A stretch of 64,000 nucleotides of DNA, taken from the NCBI GenBank assembly GCA_006503475.1, contig RSEH01000109.1:62001-126000 (forward strand), written 5' to 3'. Each line of letters starts with the position of its first letter. Within the stretch, counting starts at the first letter, position 1. Under the pieces are notes generated by a model, which saw nothing but the letters and a program-made list of their open reading frames with translations, had not been told where the DNA came from and searched no databases. Source of the stretch: Stentor roeselii (Eukaryota; Ciliophora; Heterotrichea; Heterotrichida; Stentoridae). This document shows, one piece after another, positions 18,707 through 27,805 of the stretch. The translations under genes and the position numbers were made by a program.

Positions 18707-19534
18707 TTAACTGTCTAGGTCCATGGAAACAGTTTCAACTGTGATCGGGTAGGTGTTCTTGACAGCTGCTTATCAATTACGAGTGACTCCTCTGGGGAAC
18801 TTGAACTCAAACCCACTCGCTTCCGCTTTAAAGTTGTAATTTCTATGACTTCTCAAGAACTCCACCTTATCCTTCTCAATAACAACTAAATCCACAGAAC
18901 TTCCCGACCCCAGGTCATGAAAAATTCCAGCTTCAATCGCTTTTCTACAAACATCAATCGCTTCTTCCCTCTACTTTTCACTTACACTCAAATGATCCTT
19001 GAACTCAGTCTCAAAAACACTCATGGCCGCCAAAGACCCAGATCCAAGAGTCGTATAAGGCTGATGTTTAAAAGACCCATCTGCAGAAATTCCATAAAGC
19101 CAAGGCCCGGTACAGTCAAAACCTGCTAAAATCAGATAAGCTCCAATGTGGCCTTGATACTGGAAAAGCTTGTCACTTAACTTTGTCACTGCCGTGACCA
19201 CTCTGCTCTGACGGCCCGTGTTCAGACGGAGAAGGGTCAACTCGTGTGAAACTTGGCGATTCACGTGTTGAGTGTCTGCTGCTGTTCCTGCACCTGCACA
19301 GTAGATGTTAGGAGCTATAAAATGAAGCTTTTTGCACATCTTGTCAAGCACTGTTGAACCTCCTGTGGCTCTTGTGTCTGCTCCTAGAACTACTCCTCCG
19401 TCGAACATTATTCCTGCTATTGTTGTACCCGTTTTTGTGAACTTTGCCTTGATTCCTTGTGATTCTAGTTTTTCGTTTCGGGATTTCAGGTCATGGTTAA
19501 AACCTTCTGCGGGAAGAGCTTCGAGGTACTCCAT
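18707..19534 (-). CDS. PSMB7: 20S proteasome subunit beta-2 (PSMB7)
   Basis: The trypsin-like catalytic beta subunit of the 20S proteasome, 265 residues over three exons. The propeptide ends at KTG, exposing the nucleophile Thr37 of TTIAG; the VVLGADTRATGG and GAGTAADT blocks follow, then LGSGSLAAMSVFE. Two 15-nt introns (18971-18985 and 18766-18780) must be removed. Both are independently supported because the joined protein continues with the family sequence AIEAGIFHDLGSGSSVDL and then the beta-2 C-terminal arm ITVETVSMDLDS, which wraps around beta-3. The uninterrupted frame alone would stop 79 residues early. Confidence 0.96.
18766..18780 (-). other. 15-nt intron
   Basis: GTAATTGATAAGCAG on the minus strand, A at position 10. 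Joining gives the conserved beta-2 C-terminal arm. Confidence 0.9.
18971..18985 (-). other. 15-nt intron
   Basis: GTAAGTGAAAAGTAG on the minus strand, A at position 10, phase 0. Joining restores the conserved proteasome frame. Confidence 0.95.
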
Positions 19535-19772
19535 ATTTATATGAAGGGGAAGGATTGATTTGAAGGGATTTTTAAGGGGTTTTGGAAGGAGGGATTTTTT
19601 GAAGGGTTTTGGGTTTAGGAGGACTTTTTTTAGGTTTTGGAAATTTTGAAGGTTTTGGAATTTTTTAGAGGTTTAGAATGAGAGTGTTTTTAAAGTTGAT
19701 TAGAAAATTCTCGAATGGAACATCTGATCTTTACCGAGTTTGGTTAGGTTTAAAGAAAAATAAATTACTAGC

Positions 19773-20147
19773 CTAATACATTCCTTTGCACTGCTTGAAC
19801 ATGTCGAAGTAGCTTTGGCATTGAGATATATCGGTTTTGTTGTATTGTAAGCATGACATAAATCCTTGGTTTTCGTTTGAGCATGGCTCTACGTAGCCAG
19901 AGCTCTGTTGATATCCTTCGTGGCCTCCACTTCCCATAACTCCTCTAACAGCCTGATGTGCGATTTCGCTTCCAGCTCCAAAAGCCATTCCTTCCATCAT
20001 AACTCTTCCAAATCCAGGCTGAGTAGCAGTGCCACTAGAAGCTTGTCGAGGTGGTACAGCCGAAGCAGTAGACCTCGAAGGTGCAGCAGGTCCAGATCTT
20101 TTAAAGAAACTTCCTCCAGAACTTCTTCTTCCCATATTTATAGCCAT
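19773..20147 (-). CDS. CHCHD2/CHCHD10-like twin CX9C protein
   Basis: A 124-residue mitochondrial intermembrane-space protein of the CHCHD2/10 (Mix17) type, linked to MICOS and respiratory-chain regulation. The N-terminal half is basic and Ser/Ala/Pro/Gly-rich, a hydrophobic Gly-rich helix lies at about 45-72 (GMAFGAGSEIAHQAVRG), and the C-terminus carries exactly two CX9C motifs (CSNENQGFMSC and CQSYFDMFKQC) for Mia40-dependent oxidation. A second Met at 20135 (MGRRSSGG) is an equally good start and would match the short basic leader better. Only 13 bp separate the first Met from the stop of the upstream gene on the same strand. Confidence 0.9.
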   Translation of the reverse strand: MAINMGRRSSGGSFFKRSGPAAPSRSTASAVPPRQASSGTATQPGFGRVMMEGMAFGAGSEIAHQAVRGVMGSGGHEGYQQSSGYVEPCSNENQGFMSCLQYNKTDISQCQSYFDMFKQCKGMY

Positions 20148-20160
20148 TACTTAAATACTC

Positions 20161-21291
20161 TTATCTATGTAAGTCTTCCTCATCGTCATACCTTTCAGAA
20201 GACCTGAAGCTTTCTTCTTCCCAAACGATTTCAGTCCTGGACTTGGGAAAATTATCAACTTTATTCGATTTGCCACAACAGAAAGTAAGACACCTAAGAG
20301 GTTTTAATGAAGTTTTATAGGAAAACTTGAAAGTTGACCTTCCGATTTGTAAGACTGGAGAGGAAGTTTTAGAGACTTGAATAGGTTTCTTCTGGACGAT
20401 AATAGTTCCGAATTTGGAGCCGTTGTCTTTGATGAAGTACTCGTTTTTGTGGAATTCGATGGTGAGATGAGAGCGACTTACTGAGATGTCACTTATTTTT
20501 AAGTCAGTGTCCGTTGCTCTGCCGATGAGGAAGGGAGCTTCATTGAGAGTGAGTAGATGAATGATGTATTTATACTTGGTTCTTCGATAATCTTCTATTG
20601 TCAGGTAATCATTTTTGCCTTCAAGGCAAACAAGAATAGTTTCATAGATCTTTTCATTATACCTGATGGTAAGAGGTAGATTTTCCTTACACACATCGCA
20701 TTGAAGAGACTTCCACAGATAAGAAATGCAATTAGAGTAGTTTTTTCTAATAGCTTTCGTCATAAAGTACCTCCTAAGACACAATAAATGAACCAGTTCC
20801 ATACTCCCTGCGCATTTACAAACTGAAACAAGAGGATCGATATCATTTGAATGCGTTCTGAAGCATATGCGGCAGGTAGTTTCACAATTAATACTTCCTT
20901 CCATCTCATCTCCAACAACTTCTTTTTCTTCAGAAGTTTTTATTTCCTTTACTTTAAGTTTAACCCTTCCCAATCTGATGACATCTCCTTTCGATAATTT
21001 GAATCCATGCTTCGACTGTGGTTTTAATTTTTTAACAACAAGTCCAGCAGGTTCTTCTTTGATTGGGCATAACATGAAATGATCTTCATACTCGTAGACC
21101 CTCATCACGACTCCGCTCTTTGGAGATGATCCGTCTGGGTTGAAAGAAATTTCAGACCCTTTTCGCATCAGGGAGCCAGAAGTGTGAATTTTAAGAGTTT
21201 CTTTCGAGGTCTGACTGGCATCGTAGTCGAAGAGTCCATGCGAGTCTTTCAGCCAGGTTTTCGATTTGACTTCGAGATAATTGGAGGTCAT
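20161..21291 (-). CDS. RING-CH (MARCH-type) plus FHA domain protein
   Basis: A 376-residue protein combining a C4HC3 RING-CH finger (about 140-204: CRICF, CKC, HLLC, CDVC) with a forkhead-associated domain (about 252-320: LIGRATDTDLKI, SVSRSHLTIEF, DNGSKFGT). The RING-CH suggests ubiquitin ligase activity; the FHA domain binds phosphothreonine peptides, so it may select phosphorylated substrates. The N-terminal half contains a second, degenerate FHA-like segment (GDVIRLGRVKLKV). Unlike MARCH ligases it has no transmembrane helices. RING-CH/FHA fusions are a recurrent type in ciliates. No intron was seen. Confidence 0.85.
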   Translation of the reverse strand: MTSNYLEVKSKTWLKDSHGLFDYDASQTSKETLKIHTSGSLMRKGSEISFNPDGSSPKSGVVMRVYEYEDHFMLCPIKEEPAGLVVKKLKPQSKHGFKLSKGDVIRLGRVKLKVKEIKTSEEKEVVGDEMEGSINCETTCRICFRTHSNDIDPLVSVCKCAGSMELVHLLCLRRYFMTKAIRKNYSNCISYLWKSLQCDVCKENLPLTIRYNEKIYETILVCLEGKNDYLTIEDYRRTKYKYIIHLLTLNEAPFLIGRATDTDLKISDISVSRSHLTIEFHKNEYFIKDNGSKFGTIIVQKKPIQVSKTSSPVLQIGRSTFKFSYKTSLKPLRCLTFCCGKSNKVDNFPKSRTEIVWEEESFRSSERYDDEEDLHR

Positions 21292-21320
21292 TAAATCTTT
21301 ATTGTTTAGACTAATTCATG

Positions 21321-22943
21321 TTAATCATTTTTATTTCTATTAACAACTGGTCTTGTTTTGACACTTCTTGCAGATAATTCTATTTTTTTACTCTTCGTAC
21401 TGCTGAGCTTTATCCCTGGAGTTAAAAGCTTTTCCCATTTTAGATCTGGAAGACTACCTTGACGGGTTAGTCCAGAGGTTTTAAACCAGTCGTGATCTAA
21501 GGCTTGAGATGGAGAAATACGTTCTCCGGGGTTCCAGCAAAGACATCCTAAATAGTCCTTACTCGTCAAGAAGTCAAGAAAAAGTGCATCGTTGTTAGGA
21601 ACAAGGGTCTTTAGACTTCTACTTGCAGGAACTCGAGTTTTTAGACTGTGACCTGTTCCTGAAATTTTTTTAAACTGTTCTACGATTGCCTCACATTTTG
21701 GAGAAGATTCCAACATTATTGAAGGAGGCAAACCTAAAACTTCAACTATGGCTAAAAATTGGTCGATCTCGTTTTTACCTGCGAAAATTGGACGGCCTGT
21801 TGCGAGTTCTCCTAAAACACAGCCGAGACTCCACATGTCGATTTTAAAATCGTAGCCTATCTCTAGGATCACCTCTGGGGCACGGTAGTAACGACTTTGG
21901 ATGTAGGTGAATACCCGCTTGTTCGTGAAACAGGCTGAACCGAAATCGATTATTATTGCTTTTGTGAAGTCAGAGTTTAGCATTATGTTCTCTGGTTTTA
22001 AGTCGCAGTGAATTATGTTTAATCTCTCGTAAAATTGCATTCCTTGCAGGATGTGCTGAGCGTAGAGTTTTATGATGTTTAAAGGAAGGGGCTGGAAACC
22101 TTTGCTTTTCAGGTGCTGATACAAATTAGTTTCAAGCATATCAAAAGTTTCGATGATATGATTTCGAAAAATGAAATTATCCACAATATGAACAACATAA
22201 TCAGAGAGGTCATTCTGCTGTACAATCTTATACAAAACCTGAATTTCAATTCTAGCCTGTTGAATAATACAAGCAAGATTCCTAATGATTTTGACAGCCA
22301 CATATTTTTTATCTTTATGATCATAAGCTTTGATGACCTGACCATAAGACCCTCTTCCAATGATCTCCAAAATTTCATATCTGTAGACAATATGGTCATG
22401 CTTGACAAGAACCAAGTCATTTCGATCATCATCAAGTCCATTATTAGTCATCTTGGTATTGATGTCTAACTTAACAACACCCGGTGCAATGTAATAAATA
22501 TTCCTAAAGGCCAGAATTTCATTCTGCTCAAAAGTAGTTAAATACCTTCTGAAACTTTGCAATACCTCAGCAGGTGTATAAGGCAAATCCGAGTTATCCC
22601 AGGTCTTTTCAGTGAAATTATCAGCAACACTTGAATGTCTTTTGATTTGCTTCACATCATTATCTTCTTCATACATCCCTTCAACACTCATGTTTCTCTT
22701 AGACCTCGGTAATGATTTTTTCACTATTCTTATCGACTCCTGCCCTATCGGCTCTAATGAGGACAGCTTTGCTTTCGCAACTGTTCGAGATGTTTGCAGC
22801 TGGGGCATCTTCGATTTGAACGACTTGGATGGACTGTCCATGAACTTCATCTTGAAAGAAGAGAATTTTGTGCTTTGTGGCTCTTGGATTACCTTGTGAA
22901 GAGTTTTTAATGATGAGACTTTTCGACGTGATACCCTATCCAT
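21321..22943 (-). CDS. DYRK-family protein kinase (DYRK2-like)
   Basis: A 540-residue dual-specificity Tyr-regulated kinase. Residues 100-155 form the DYRK homology region (PYTPAEVLQSFRRYLTTFE) that precedes DYRK2/3/4 catalytic domains. The kinase core is complete: GRGSYGQV (196-203), Lys218, HCDLKPEN (312-319) and DFGSAC (333-338). The activation loop reads FTYIQSRYYRAPE instead of the usual YTYIQSR: the second, autophosphorylated Tyr (Y347) is kept and the first is Phe. The N-terminal 95 residues are basic and Ser-rich. Activity is expected. No intron was seen. It is divergent from the RING/PHR gene, with 243 bp between starts. Confidence 0.93.
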   Translation of the reverse strand: MDRVSRRKVSSLKTLHKVIQEPQSTKFSSFKMKFMDSPSKSFKSKMPQLQTSRTVAKAKLSSLEPIGQESIRIVKKSLPRSKRNMSVEGMYEEDNDVKQIKRHSSVADNFTEKTWDNSDLPYTPAEVLQSFRRYLTTFEQNEILAFRNIYYIAPGVVKLDINTKMTNNGLDDDRNDLVLVKHDHIVYRYEILEIIGRGSYGQVIKAYDHKDKKYVAVKIIRNLACIIQQARIEIQVLYKIVQQNDLSDYVVHIVDNFIFRNHIIETFDMLETNLYQHLKSKGFQPLPLNIIKLYAQHILQGMQFYERLNIIHCDLKPENIMLNSDFTKAIIIDFGSACFTNKRVFTYIQSRYYRAPEVILEIGYDFKIDMWSLGCVLGELATGRPIFAGKNEIDQFLAIVEVLGLPPSIMLESSPKCEAIVEQFKKISGTGHSLKTRVPASRSLKTLVPNNDALFLDFLTSKDYLGCLCWNPGERISPSQALDHDWFKTSGLTRQGSLPDLKWEKLLTPGIKLSSTKSKKIELSARSVKTRPVVNRNKND

Positions 22944-23186
22944 GAATTATTTTCGGTTAATAGTTAACAAATTTAGTGAGAAGGAATTAAGATTTAGTAA
23001 AATTTGGAAAATTGTGATTGGGGAGAGAAGTTTCGAATTGTGAAATCTTGGAGAATATTTGGAATGGGGTAAGGATTTGATGTGGATTTAGGAAAATTAT
23101 TGTTTTGAGGTGGTGGATTAGATGATGAAGGATTTTGAGACTTGTTTTTAGTAAATATGAAATACTTGCTTTTTTAATTTAAAATA

Positions 23187-24314
23187 ATGGAGACATCTTG
23201 CTCTTACTGCTTAAAAAACTACACTCTTCCGAATTACCCTGTGCTCCTTCCATGTAAGACGATGAACTTATGCAAAAAATGTTATAATTACATCTTTAAA
23301 AATAACAATAAAGAGTGCATCTGTGGAAAATCCTGCAAACTAGACAAAACTCCTCCAAAGAACACAGACCTGACCCCATTACTGGTAGACTCTTATAACC
23401 TTAAACTGATAAAATCCATAAAAACTCGTCTTCCAATTCTTCAAAACGAGTCGATTCAAGTCTCCTCAAAAATTCCTTTAGACCTTTCAAATTCTCCCAA
23501 AGACTCCCTTCCAATCATTCAAGACTTATTCAACGAAGTTCGAACTTTCGTGATTGACTTGCACACAAAAGAAACCTACCATCAAGCATTGATCTCCAAA
23601 AACAGTCGATATGTAGACATTGTTAATTCAGCTGAATGGGTCGTCGAAAATCTTGACATGAAAGCCATTTCTCTTCCTTTAAAAAAAAAATTGAGAATCT
23701 TGAAGAATACAAATTCTTTCGAATTGCTTTCTTTGGAACTCAGCAAAGAAAGCCTTCGAGACTTAAGTGAGCAAAACACTTTCAATAAGGAACTTAAAAA
23801 AAAACTTGACTGTCGTGAAATGCATCTTCTTGGAGGGGATATTTTGTGGATTTCTGATGACTGGAAAATCGATTTTTTTAGTAAAACAATTTTTAAGATT
23901 TGCTTTATGGTTGATCAACCAGGACTACTGCTGGGAATCGGAACTGGATTTAATAGGAAGCTGAAAAAAGCTGGAGAGGTTAAAAGATTCATGTTTTATT
24001 GTGATCAGTACTGCTTGTACCAAAAAGATGACTGGAAAAACGATGAATCACAGGAAACTATGAATTATGAGTTCAAGCTTTATCAAGAAAATAATGAAAA
24101 GTTGAAGGAAGGAATCAACTTGATTCCTCAGGTTGTTTATTCTGTGATTATTATTTCGAAACCTGGAAGGATTTTCACTAGGACTCCATCTTCAGAAATT
24201 ATAGACAAAAATAATTATAGTGTTACTCTTGGAGACTCGATGCCTGAAGGGTTTAGTCCCATGATTATAGAAAATTGTCCTGTTTCGTTCTTTAGGATAG
24301 TTATAGTGAATTGA
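23187..24314 (+). CDS. RING-like zinc finger plus PHR-like domain protein
   Basis: A 375-residue protein. Residues 5-50 hold a cysteine pattern CxxC, C, CxxC and CxC, like a compact RING or zinc finger. The C-terminal 150 residues resemble the beta-sandwich PHR domain of Highwire/MYCBP2 and BTBD proteins: FKICFMVDQPGLLLGIGTGF, then a segment around MNYEFKLYQ, and the final FSPMIIENCPVSFFRIV strand. The family assignment rests on pattern only. The middle is helical. The combination recalls E3-ligase architecture, but catalytic function is unproven. The stop is only 3 bp before the ATG of the next gene. Confidence 0.7.
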   Translation: METSCSYCLKNYTLPNYPVLLPCKTMNLCKKCYNYIFKNNNKECICGKSCKLDKTPPKNTDLTPLLVDSYNLKLIKSIKTRLPILQNESIQVSSKIPLDLSNSPKDSLPIIQDLFNEVRTFVIDLHTKETYHQALISKNSRYVDIVNSAEWVVENLDMKAISLPLKKKLRILKNTNSFELLSLELSKESLRDLSEQNTFNKELKKKLDCREMHLLGGDILWISDDWKIDFFSKTIFKICFMVDQPGLLLGIGTGFNRKLKKAGEVKRFMFYCDQYCLYQKDDWKNDESQETMNYEFKLYQENNEKLKEGINLIPQVVYSVIIISKPGRIFTRTPSSEIIDKNNYSVTLGDSMPEGFSPMIIENCPVSFFRIVIVN

Positions 24315-24317
24315 TAA

Positions 24318-26411
24318 ATGGAAAATATTGAAGACAGGTTTCAATCTATTGTCAACTTTATGGTTCAGTCGAATAATTCTTCTGAGATTCAGCAGCTTTC
24401 AACTTCTCTCTTGGATCTGCATAGGGCTACTGGGAATTATCCATCACCTGCACAGACTTTAGCTACTATTAAAAAACTTTTAGGATCTGCTGACCCTTCC
24501 CACCGAGTGACCGGTCTAAAAATAGTAAGAAAATTCTGGACCTGTTCAAATCCATCCAGTCAAGAAATTGTATCAAAGTTCATCCAAGACGTAGACCCAG
24601 CAGTTCGAGTAGCAGCTTTAAAAGGTGTAGTAAGTTCAACAAACCATCAACAAATCATCAACTATTTCTCAGATTACAACGTCGACGTTCAAATCGAAGC
24701 AATGCGTCTTTTCGTTAAAAACTGCTGGGGTCTCGACCAAGACGCGATTTTAGACCAGCTAGTTCCTCAAACCTTTTCCAACAGCAGCGAAGTAGTCCTT
24801 GAAAGTTTGAGACTCATGGGCACCTTGCGACTTTCCACAAAAGCCATTCAAAAAAGCTTAAAAATCGATGACCGTGTCCCAAATAGCGGTTTTTTATTAT
24901 TTGTCTTTGAAAGTGAGTTTTGCGATGTTCGAATAAGAGCTATTGAAACTATCAGCAGCATTTTAGGAAAGATTCTTCCGAGTTCTTATGATGAGAAGTA
25001 CTCTAGTTTGGTTTACTTGGTTGTGAAAGTCCTTCTTGATATCATAAATGACGAGTTTAGGGAAGTGAGAATTATGGTTTTTAAGTTTTTAGCTGATTTG
25101 ACTCCTTATTTTATGCTGAAAAAGGTAAGAAAGAGATAGAAAGTTGATGTTGATTCTTGCATTTTCAACTTGAGGGATACTGACCCTGTGTTGAGACATG
25201 CGATTTATGACTTTTTATGCAAAGTTCGAATTGATAATGCGATGCATGCTCAGGTTATTCTTGATGTATTTTTAATTTAGACTTTATTTGTGCTTTTCAG
25301 TACTTTTCCAGGAGATACAGATTATATTTTTTCAGTATCTGCTCAGATGGGAAGACAGAACTTTAGGCATGGAAAGTTTCTGCTTAGCAGGTTATTGGGA
25401 GTTGATAAAAGGTTCTTGTCTAATGAACATAACTGGAATGATCATGTTTATGTCGCCAAGTTGATTTTCCTTGTGAATGCTAATATTTTTGCAAGGAATC
25501 TGGAAATACCGACTTCTTGTGAAAAGTAAGGGAAAATTAGACATCTTGATTATTTGGCTGACTTGTATCCGATGCATATGCCATCAAAAAACACCTTCAT
25601 GGAAACTGACTTAAACTTACCCCTAGCTGAAAACTTGAATTTCAACGAAAAATGTCGAAAGCTATGCTTAAAAATAAACAAAATGACCAAAAAGCCCCAC
25701 ATTTACTTCCACGAGTCAGAAGTATACGTAAAGTACCTTCTCTATCAAAGCTGTGAGTTGCAAAACTGTTACGAAATAGATCCAACCACTCACCTAACAA
25801 ATTTCTTCATCGAAGTAAAGCTTCAAGCGCACCTGGTGTACTTGTTATCAATGTTAGTCCCATGTTACACAGGAAAAACTTACTCAAACGCCCTAATCCA
25901 AGGCCAATTAGAAAACATAATAAAAGGAGCATCATTATTAAACAACGAGTCTTTAATGAGACTTTGCCATCATTCAATTCAAAACCCAAGCCAATCCTCT
26001 TTCACCGATTTTGAAAAATTCCTAAAGCAAGTTATTTTTCCCTCGAAATTTCCATCAAAAATCCAGGAAAAAACAGGTGAAATCACTTTTCCAACAGGTG
26101 AAAAAGTAGTAAGTGAATGTGAAGTCCTGAACGTCCAAGGCCACGGCAGCTGCAACATGCACTGCGTGATTGAACTAGCAGACGGCAGTACAGAAACTGC
26201 GAAAGCAAGTAACCATTCAAAGCACTTAAACTCTTACATAAGGATCCACAAGCCCAACAACCCAATCACAGTCCAAATCTGTTTCGCGGTTTTAATCAAC
26301 TTGTCCGATTTCGTGTCAGGTCCAGGTCTTCACAACGACACAATAAAAATGCAGAATTTTATTCCCGTGAGTCCTTTCGTGACTTTAACTCTGAAGCCAT
26401 CAACAATTTAA
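24318..26411 (+). CDS. INTS4: Integrator complex subunit 4 (HEAT-repeat), four exons
   Basis: A 682-residue HEAT-repeat protein matching INTS4, the scaffold that brings together the INTS9/INTS11 endonuclease module for snRNA 3' processing and promoter-proximal RNA cleavage. Evidence: HEAT repeats with the family-type motif ESEFCDVRIRAIETIS, a second run of repeats with FREVRIMVFKFL, and a C-terminal beta-rich domain ending PVSPFVTLTLKPSTI, like the PFSKPVKVYIMPK end of INTS4. Three 15-nt introns (25125-25139, 25266-25280, 25526-25540) connect four open frames. The distribution of G versus C changes sharply around the third intron. The gene starts 3 bp after the preceding stop. Confidence 0.8.
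25125..25139 (+). other. 15-nt intron
   Basis: GTAAGAAAGAGATAG, A at position 10, phase 0. Confidence 0.9.
25266..25280 (+). other. 15-nt intron
   Basis: GTATTTTTAATTTAG, A at position 10, phase 0. The donor is GTATT rather than GTAA. Confidence 0.85.
25526..25540 (+). other. 15-nt intron
   Basis: GTAAGGGAAAATTAG, A at position 10, phase 2. Confidence 0.9.
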
Positions 26412-26430
26412 AGTCTTAACTAAAGTCTTT

Positions 26431-26883
26431 CTAATTAAAATTCATTTTTCGATTCCACCTGGCTTGAGCGCTGAGGATTCCAGTGTTGCTTGTATAGCTT
26501 TGTTTTGGTTTCTTCAATAAAAGCTTTGCAGTTGTCACGAAATGTTTCTTGTCGTTGTTTGACCTGTCGCCGATAACGACAGAAGACGAGTTTTTATAAG
26601 GAATGCGGAAGTCTTCGGTTCGAAGTCTTGACCTTTGAGCGTCAGGATGATAGGCTTGAAGAGGTTTGGCGCTCATTCCGGCGTAGAGATGGTTCCTGAT
26701 GCGGTGGACGTCATGGGAAAAGCTTCTTTTGTCCATTGGAATAGAATCGTTAGCTCGATGCTGACTGGATGATTGGTAAGCGACAGCGACAGGCTGACCG
26801 TGAATGACTTTCACGTAAGAACAGGTCTCCACTTTTGACTCTTTGAAAAAGTCGACTGATTTTTCAGCTTTTGAGGAATTCAT
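26431..26883 (-). CDS. Small basic protein of unknown family
   Basis: About 150 residues, not recognised. I chose the ATG at 26883 (MNSSKAEKS), because an AT-rich leader of the kind seen before other starts lies just upstream; the earlier in-frame Met at 26910 would overlap the stop of the preceding gene. The protein is polar and basic, with no membrane helix or coiled coil, and contains short motifs such as HLYAGMSAKPL and IPYKNSSSVVIGDRS. Composition and length resemble microtubule-associated ciliary proteins, but no family can be named. It converges on INTS4 with 19 bp between stops. Confidence 0.65.
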   Translation of the reverse strand: MNSSKAEKSVDFFKESKVETCSYVKVIHGQPVAVAYQSSSQHRANDSIPMDKRSFSHDVHRIRNHLYAGMSAKPLQAYHPDAQRSRLRTEDFRIPYKNSSSVVIGDRSNNDKKHFVTTAKLLLKKPKQSYTSNTGILSAQARWNRKMNFN

Positions 26884-26906
26884 GTATTTATTAAAAGGTT
26901 GGCTTT

Positions 26907-27635
26907 TCATAGACTCCTGTCAAGTCTTGAAAGTAACTGGTTTTGTCTTAGAAGCTCTTCGAAAGATATGGATTCTTGGTTTATTATTTGAGAGAGTCGA
27001 CCTAGACGGTCTTTGTATTTCATTAGGACCGAATAAAGTCGGTCTGGACCTGAAGCTAGATTTAAACTTTTATTGGCTCTACCCAAAAAAGAAAGTGTTT
27101 GGATAATATTTTCATTGTTGATCGTACTAACAATAAACGTGCTGCCAGTATCTAGGGGAAGACTAGTTGAAGATTACTGTTCAAGTTTAGTAGAAATTTT
27201 CACAGTGAGCATCATCAGATTGAGAAAACAAGGACGAGAAGTGAGAAAAGTTTTTTCAGAAGAAAATATTTTAAGTACTTTGAAGGTTTCTTTACTTTCG
27301 GTAGGAATGGTCAGGTCTTCTGGACTTGAAACTTGCAGGTTTAATGAACTAACCACTCTGTTGTACCTATTTGTTTCCAATAATTGGCACTGGAATGGGT
27401 AGGGAAGGTTCATTATAAGAAAAGAAACAAGCTCCTGGTCGGCTGGAGATAAGATGACCAGATTCGTTGTTTTTCCTTGTTTCCATATATTTAAAGCCTC
27501 TGATATCACTATAGCTAAGTTCGATGATATCAAATCTGATGTACAGCAAAGTGTCAGGTCTTTGCAGGAGTGAAGCAGAAGGTTGTCTACTTGAAGCACG
27601 TTTTCAGTTTCAATGCGAGTTCCTGTTACTAGCAT
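26907..27635 (-). CDS. Unknown protein, two exons; end vaguely kinesin-like
   Basis: A 237-residue protein joined across a 15-nt intron at 27163-27177. The start chosen is the ATG at 27635 (MLVTGTRIETENV) after a T/A-rich leader; an earlier Met at 27707 would add an unlikely AT-rich stretch. The segment GSTFIVSTINNENIIQTLSF followed by LGRANKSL is reminiscent of the last strand and helix of a kinesin motor (the SPxxxxxxETLxTLRFAxRAK region), but there is no P-loop, switch I or switch II, so if related it is highly diverged. The C-terminal 50 residues are helical. The stop codon overlaps an in-frame upstream Met of the next gene. Confidence 0.6.
27163..27177 (-). other. 15-nt intron
   Basis: GTAATCTTCAACTAG on the minus strand, A at position 10, phase 2. 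Removal adds about 85 codons. Confidence 0.8.
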
Positions 27636-27805
27636 TTTTAAATAATGAAACTTTCGAATTGCGGAAAGAATGGGGAAAGTAATTGATGAGAACTGAGGAA
27701 AGATCATTAAAGTTGATATCTGAGAAAAGTTTATAAAAAATTATGAAATCTGAGAGAAGTTAATAGAAAGATCGATGAGAATTGAATATTTGAAGGTTAG
27801 TGAAG

